From contig CAZAEQ010000011.1 of NCBI GenBank assembly GCA_964484185.1, positions 1 through 64,000 of the forward strand: a stretch of DNA of 64,000 nucleotides. Reading direction: 5' to 3'. Both the position numbers and the translations under genes were made by a program. Source of the DNA: F1-120-MAGs238 sp964484185. Lineage in GTDB: Bacteria > Planctomycetota > Phycisphaerae > Phycisphaerales > UBA1924. A model generated the notes under the pieces. That model did not search any database, was not told the origin of the DNA, and worked only from the letters and a program-made list of their open reading frames with translations. Positions 61,000 to 64,000 of this stretch are shown piece after piece (the first letter of the stretch is position 1; each line of letters begins with the position of its first letter).

Positions 61000-61869
61000 C
61001 TATCGATTGCCAGCGGGGTCGGGTCGCCCTTGCGGGGGCTGGCCTCTATCGCCTTTTTCGCGATTGCCGCGGCCGGCTTCGAATTTGCGCGCACGATCGA
61101 TAGTTTTAGCTGATTCTTCGGCGACCGCGGCATCGCGATTGGCTGATCGGCGGTCGATCTCGGCTTTGAGCGACTCCATACGGCCACCAAGCGATTCAAG
61201 TTCTAATCGCTGGGCCGCGAGTTGGGCGTCGAAGCGGCGGGCGACTGCATCTTTGATTTCTGCAACAGCAGTGGTTTCGGCATCGGCCTTTTTCTCACGC
61301 ACGGCCGTTCCCAGGTCGCGAGCGCTTGCGAGCACATCGAATGTTGCACGCATTTCGTCGACACGGAAGGTAAAGAGCTTGGGGTCTGAATTCTTCAGGA
61401 CAAGTACTTCGCGAATGCGAGGCGCAAAGCGACTGAGTACCCGATCCGTGACCTCGGCGTGGTCTGCGCCTGGCTTGAGTCGATCAGCCGCGCGGGGCAT
61501 GTGCTCCTTGAGAAACGTGAAGAGTTCGTCGCGCTCCTGCTTGGTGAGAGGCTTTTGAGAGTCCTTGAAATCAGGACGGAGATCGGGGCGACCCTGCAGG
61601 TTCTCGACGTCTTTGAGCACTTGATCCGCACCTTCGCCATTGTCGAGACGTGCGATGGCCTCCTGCAGACGAACTTCCAGTCGCCGGGTTTCTTCCAGTC
61701 GCATCTGCAGGCGTGCACGCAGCACTCTGGGATTCGACTCCTGGTCGCCCGGTCGGCCTTCGCGTTGTGGTTGTTTGACACTTTTCTCGCCATCGGGGCC
61801 GCGAGCGCCGAGCATGGTGATTGAAGCGGCCAGGAGAGTGGCGGTTATGAGGAAAGACTTACGGTTCAA
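61000..61869 (-). CDS. Exported coiled-coil protein in sigma operon
   Basis: A 289-residue protein: signal-like N-terminus (FLITATLLAASITML), a charged helical body (LQMRLEETRRLEVRLQEAIARL and ELESLGGRMESLKAEIDRR) with predicted coiled coils, and a C-terminus rich in Gly, Arg and Pro. No known family. Four-base overlap with the membrane protein upstream suggests it is a periplasmic partner of a sigma/anti-sigma pair. Confidence 0.78.
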   Translation of the reverse strand: MNRKSFLITATLLAASITMLGARGPDGEKSVKQPQREGRPGDQESNPRVLRARLQMRLEETRRLEVRLQEAIARLDNGEGADQVLKDVENLQGRPDLRPDFKDSQKPLTKQERDELFTFLKEHMPRAADRLKPGADHAEVTDRVLSRFAPRIREVLVLKNSDPKLFTFRVDEMRATFDVLASARDLGTAVREKKADAETTAVAEIKDAVARRFDAQLAAQRLELESLGGRMESLKAEIDRRSANRDAAVAEESAKTIDRARKFEAGRGNREKGDRGQPPQGRPDPAGNR

Positions 61870-62348
61870 AGTGCGCCTCCATCAATGGGAGCGGTGCGGA
61901 TGCCTTCAGAGAGTTTCTGTGTGTCTGCAAGGAGCAGGTCGATTTCAGCGTCGACGGCATTTGCGGTGTCTTCACTGCTTGCAACTGTCAGCCAGTGTTC
62001 GATGTCGGCAACTGGGTCGATATCGATCGCCGCGATGGTTGGCGACTGTGATTTCAATTGCCCATTGATCGCGAGATAGGTGATTCCGACAGTTGAAAGA
62101 AAAGCCACTGCAGCGGCGACACGCATTGGTGAAATCCAACGGCGTGCCGAGGACTTCACGAATGGCGCTGGGACGAGCTTCAAGCGCTCAGGGTTGATCA
62201 AGTCGACCGTTGAGCTGTGAATATGAGATTCAAAACCCGCTCGGGCGGAAGCACGCTCAGAAGCGCCGAGTGCATCGACTCGCTGGATTACCTTGCGCAG
62301 ATCTGCGGGAGTCTCGTGGCTGTCGTGGTTTGGATGTTGGTTGATCAT
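61866..62348 (-). CDS. Membrane protein, candidate anti-sigma factor
   Basis: A 160-residue protein: cytoplasmic N-terminal part of about 75 residues (DLRKVIQRVDALGASERASARAGFESHIHSS), one membrane helix (76-96) and a periplasmic segment. It lacks the HxxxCxxC zinc motif of ZAS-type anti-sigma factors. Its gene follows an ECF sigma gene with a four-base overlap (ATGA), the normal place for an anti-sigma factor. The role is inferred from position and topology. Confidence 0.75.
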   Translation of the reverse strand: MINQHPNHDSHETPADLRKVIQRVDALGASERASARAGFESHIHSSTVDLINPERLKLVPAPFVKSSARRWISPMRVAAAVAFLSTVGITYLAINGQLKSQSPTIAAIDIDPVADIEHWLTVASSEDTANAVDAEIDLLLADTQKLSEGIRTAPIDGGAL

Positions 62349-62983
62349 TGTGTTTTCCCCTGAGTAGGTCCTGGTGTGGGCTTCAGTTGCTGTTCAATGA
62401 GTTCTTTGAGTTTTCGAAGCGCTCGATGGTGGCGAGCAAGAAGGGTCCCTACTGGTTCATCGAGTAACTCGCTGATGTCCTTAAAGTTCATTTGTCCGTG
62501 ATGCCGGAGTTCGATGATTTCGCGGTCAGAGTCGGTGAGTTCAGATAAGGCGTTTCGTAATGCCGAAAGTTCCTGTGCTGCGTGTTCCTGGTCTCCTGGT
62601 GAAGGGAGGGTTTCCAGGCTGGGCTTGTCACCCAGTGAGTCCGAGTCGGTCGGGACAGCATGCCGACTCCGCCGGCGGACTTCATCGCGGATGCGGTTCA
62701 TCGCAACGCGAAAAATCCAAGGTTCAAACTTGCCCTCTTCGGTGTACTGCCCCGATGAGAGCTTGGCAGCGATTGTCACAAACACCGACTGAGTGATCTC
62801 TTCTGCCAGTTCGGCGCTGCTGCAGCGACTTCGTGCCAATGCGAAGACCCTGCGGGAATACAGCTCAACCAACGTCCGCCACGAAGATGCATCACCCCGA
62901 GCAGCGCTGGCGAGCAAGCTCGACAGTTCTGCGAAAGGGTGTATCTCACTGGGAGAGTTTTTTGGTTCAGCCAACGAGATCAT
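62345..62983 (-). CDS. ECF RNA polymerase sigma factor
   Basis: A 212-residue sigma-70-family protein. Region 2 (about 25-100): LVELYSRRVFALARSR, EEITQSVFVTIAAKL and FEPWIFRVAMNRIRDEVRR. Region 4 (about 145-195): LSELTDSDREIIELRHHGQMNFKDISELLDEPVGTLLARHHRAL. It is a good match to ECF factors common in planctomycetes. First of three overlapping genes with a membrane protein and an exported coiled-coil protein. Confidence 0.94.
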   Translation of the reverse strand: MISLAEPKNSPSEIHPFAELSSLLASAARGDASSWRTLVELYSRRVFALARSRCSSAELAEEITQSVFVTIAAKLSSGQYTEEGKFEPWIFRVAMNRIRDEVRRRSRHAVPTDSDSLGDKPSLETLPSPGDQEHAAQELSALRNALSELTDSDREIIELRHHGQMNFKDISELLDEPVGTLLARHHRALRKLKELIEQQLKPTPGPTQGKTQ

Positions 62984-63090
62984 CCTTGCTACGGGCTTAA
63001 CGCTCGATGCGGGGCTGGTATTGCATGAAATGGGTCGGCAATCACAAATCCCGTTCGGCGTCGATTCGGATAGAAGGATACTCTGGGACT

Positions 63091-63441
63091 ATGCAGGTCT
63101 GGTATTGCGTGACAGCCAAGTTTACGGACGCGGCCGTTCGAGATGAATATCTCGCATGGCTCGGTGGTGGACATATGGCTGCAGTGGTGAAAGGTGGGGC
63201 GCTTTCGGCTCGGGCAGTTGTCTTAGACGGTGCAGAGTTGCGTGTTGCAACGCAGTACTTCTTTGCAGATATCCAGTCTTTTGACCGGTATGTGCGAGAT
63301 TTTGCCCCCGCCTTGCGTGCCGATGGGGCGACCCGGTTTCCGGCTCATAGGGGCGTGACATTTGAGCGGCTCCAAGGAACAGTGGCGTTATCGGCAATGG
63401 CGCAGGACCAAGGTGGCTCAGCCCCGAACAACCTTCATTAG
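63091..63441 (+). CDS. DUF4286 protein
   Basis: About 116 residues: a beta-strand start (QVWYCVTAKFTDAAVRDEYLAWL), GGHMAAVVKGGALSARAV, QSFDRYVRDFAPALRADGATRFP and VTFERLQGTV are hallmark stretches of DUF4286, a ferredoxin-like fold of unknown role. ATG at 63091 is used; TACTCT ends six bases upstream and there is no Shine-Dalgarno site. The frame is open upstream to 63007, but that stretch is unlikely coding. Confidence 0.88.
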   Translation: MQVWYCVTAKFTDAAVRDEYLAWLGGGHMAAVVKGGALSARAVVLDGAELRVATQYFFADIQSFDRYVRDFAPALRADGATRFPAHRGVTFERLQGTVALSAMAQDQGGSAPNNLH

Positions 63442-63473
63442 TTTCGCGTAGACTGCACACTTAAGACAGACCC

Positions 63474-64000
63474 ATGGCACAACCGCTCCCAAAATACGAA
63501 TCCCAGACTGATGAGGCCTTATTCGACCGCTACCGACGGGGGGATACAGGGGCGCTCAAGGTCATTATTGAGCGGTATCAGGACGAACTTTACCGGTTTT
63601 TGTGCCGCCTTATTGGTGATCGGACCGGGGCAGAGGATGTGTTTCAGGACACGTTTCTCCAGATTCACCTGTCGGCTGACACATTTGATGCCGAACGACG
63701 TTTTCGGCCCTGGCTTTTTACAATTGCAGCGAACAAAGGGAGGGACTTCCTACGTAGGAAGATCCGCCGCAGGACTCTCGACCTCTCCGCACCGATAGGA
63801 GGGAAGGGAAGCGATGACGGCGGAATGACGTATGTCGACCTCCTTGAGATCGATATACCCGCGCCAGATGCGGCGATGGATTCGAAGGAGCGGGGCGAGC
63901 GGGTACAACTGGTGCTCAACCAGATGCCGCTGCTCTTGCGGGAAATTCTGTTATTGGCGTATTTTCAGCGATTGAGCTATGCACAAATTAGCTCTGATCT
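63474..64000 (+). CDS. ECF RNA polymerase sigma factor, 3' end outside window
   Basis: The reading frame is open from ATG at 63474 to the window edge (175 complete codons). It begins AQPLPKYESQTDEALFDRYRRGD, then LYRFLCRLIGDRTGAEDVFQDTFLQIH (region 2), FRPWLFTIAANKGRDFLRR, and near the edge LPLLLREILLLAYFQ-like sequence with SYAQIS (region 4). It is a second ECF factor, unlike the one at 62345-62983. The stop and any anti-sigma partner lie beyond the window. Confidence 0.93.
   Translation, partial: MAQPLPKYESQTDEALFDRYRRGDTGALKVIIERYQDELYRFLCRLIGDRTGAEDVFQDTFLQIHLSADTFDAERRFRPWLFTIAANKGRDFLRRKIRRRTLDLSAPIGGKGSDDGGMTYVDLLEIDIPAPDAAMDSKERGERVQLVLNQMPLLLREILLLAYFQRLSYAQISSD

Overview
The window looks like chromosomal DNA of a planctomycete, most likely class Phycisphaerae. 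The evidence is a PSCyt/DUF1549/DUF1553 lipoprotein and a DUF1501 protein (families concentrated in Planctomycetota), a prepilin-like protein, DCNxNGxPDxCD repeats, and four very large secreted proteins that share one dockerin-like tail built on DFFDYLDFVDAFS and ending in Gly-Cys. No rRNA, tRNA, CRISPR array, transposase, integrase or phage gene was seen.

Layout. 0.3-3.3 kb: secreted glucose/sorbosone-dehydrogenase-like protein. 3.3-10.4 kb: lipid-modification cluster with a desaturase, FAD oxidoreductase, DUF1365, two cyclopropane-synthase-like methyltransferases, DUF2878 and DUF1295; most junctions are 4-base ATGA overlaps. 10.7-11.7 kb: secreted esterase. 11.8-16.5 kb: two paralogous dockerin-tail proteins. 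17.1-25.6 kb: kynurenine catabolism on two divergent-from-outside arms. The minus arm carries 3-hydroxyanthranilate dioxygenase, ACMS decarboxylase, kynureninase and a kynurenine 3-monooxygenase fused to kynurenine formamidase. The plus arm carries an SDR, aminomuconate-semialdehyde dehydrogenase and a RidA-type aminomuconate deaminase. A Phd/ParE toxin-antitoxin pair sits where the arms meet, and its toxin has an in-frame stop. 25.7-28 kb: nucleoside transporter and prepilin-like protein. 29-37.8 kb: DUF1501 and DUF1553 proteins separated by a beta-helix dockerin-tail protein and more than 1 kb of palindrome-rich noncoding DNA. 37.8-46.6 kb: 5-oxoprolinase genes pxpC and pxpA with an MFS transporter and an FAD amine oxidase; pxpB is detached by two hypotheticals and a Ser/Thr kinase. 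46.7-51.9 kb: ligA, CYTH protein, AIM24-like protein, frr and a divergent pyrH. 52-60.5 kb: five-gene operon, every junction a 4-base overlap, encoding a vWA protein with a TonB-like membrane segment, a degenerate J-domain membrane protein and three exported proteins of unknown function. 60.5-64 kb: tRNA-binding protein, an ECF sigma/membrane/coiled-coil operon, a DUF4286 protein and the start of a second ECF sigma factor.

Most worth following: the vWA five-gene operon (no known system recognised), the KMO-formamidase fusion and its gene cluster, the shared dockerin-like tail, and the repeated noncoding hairpin elements. All identifications rest on reading motifs and gene order; no database search was run. 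Domain names are from memory of the families, and start codons were chosen by Shine-Dalgarno sequences, overlaps and signal peptides.
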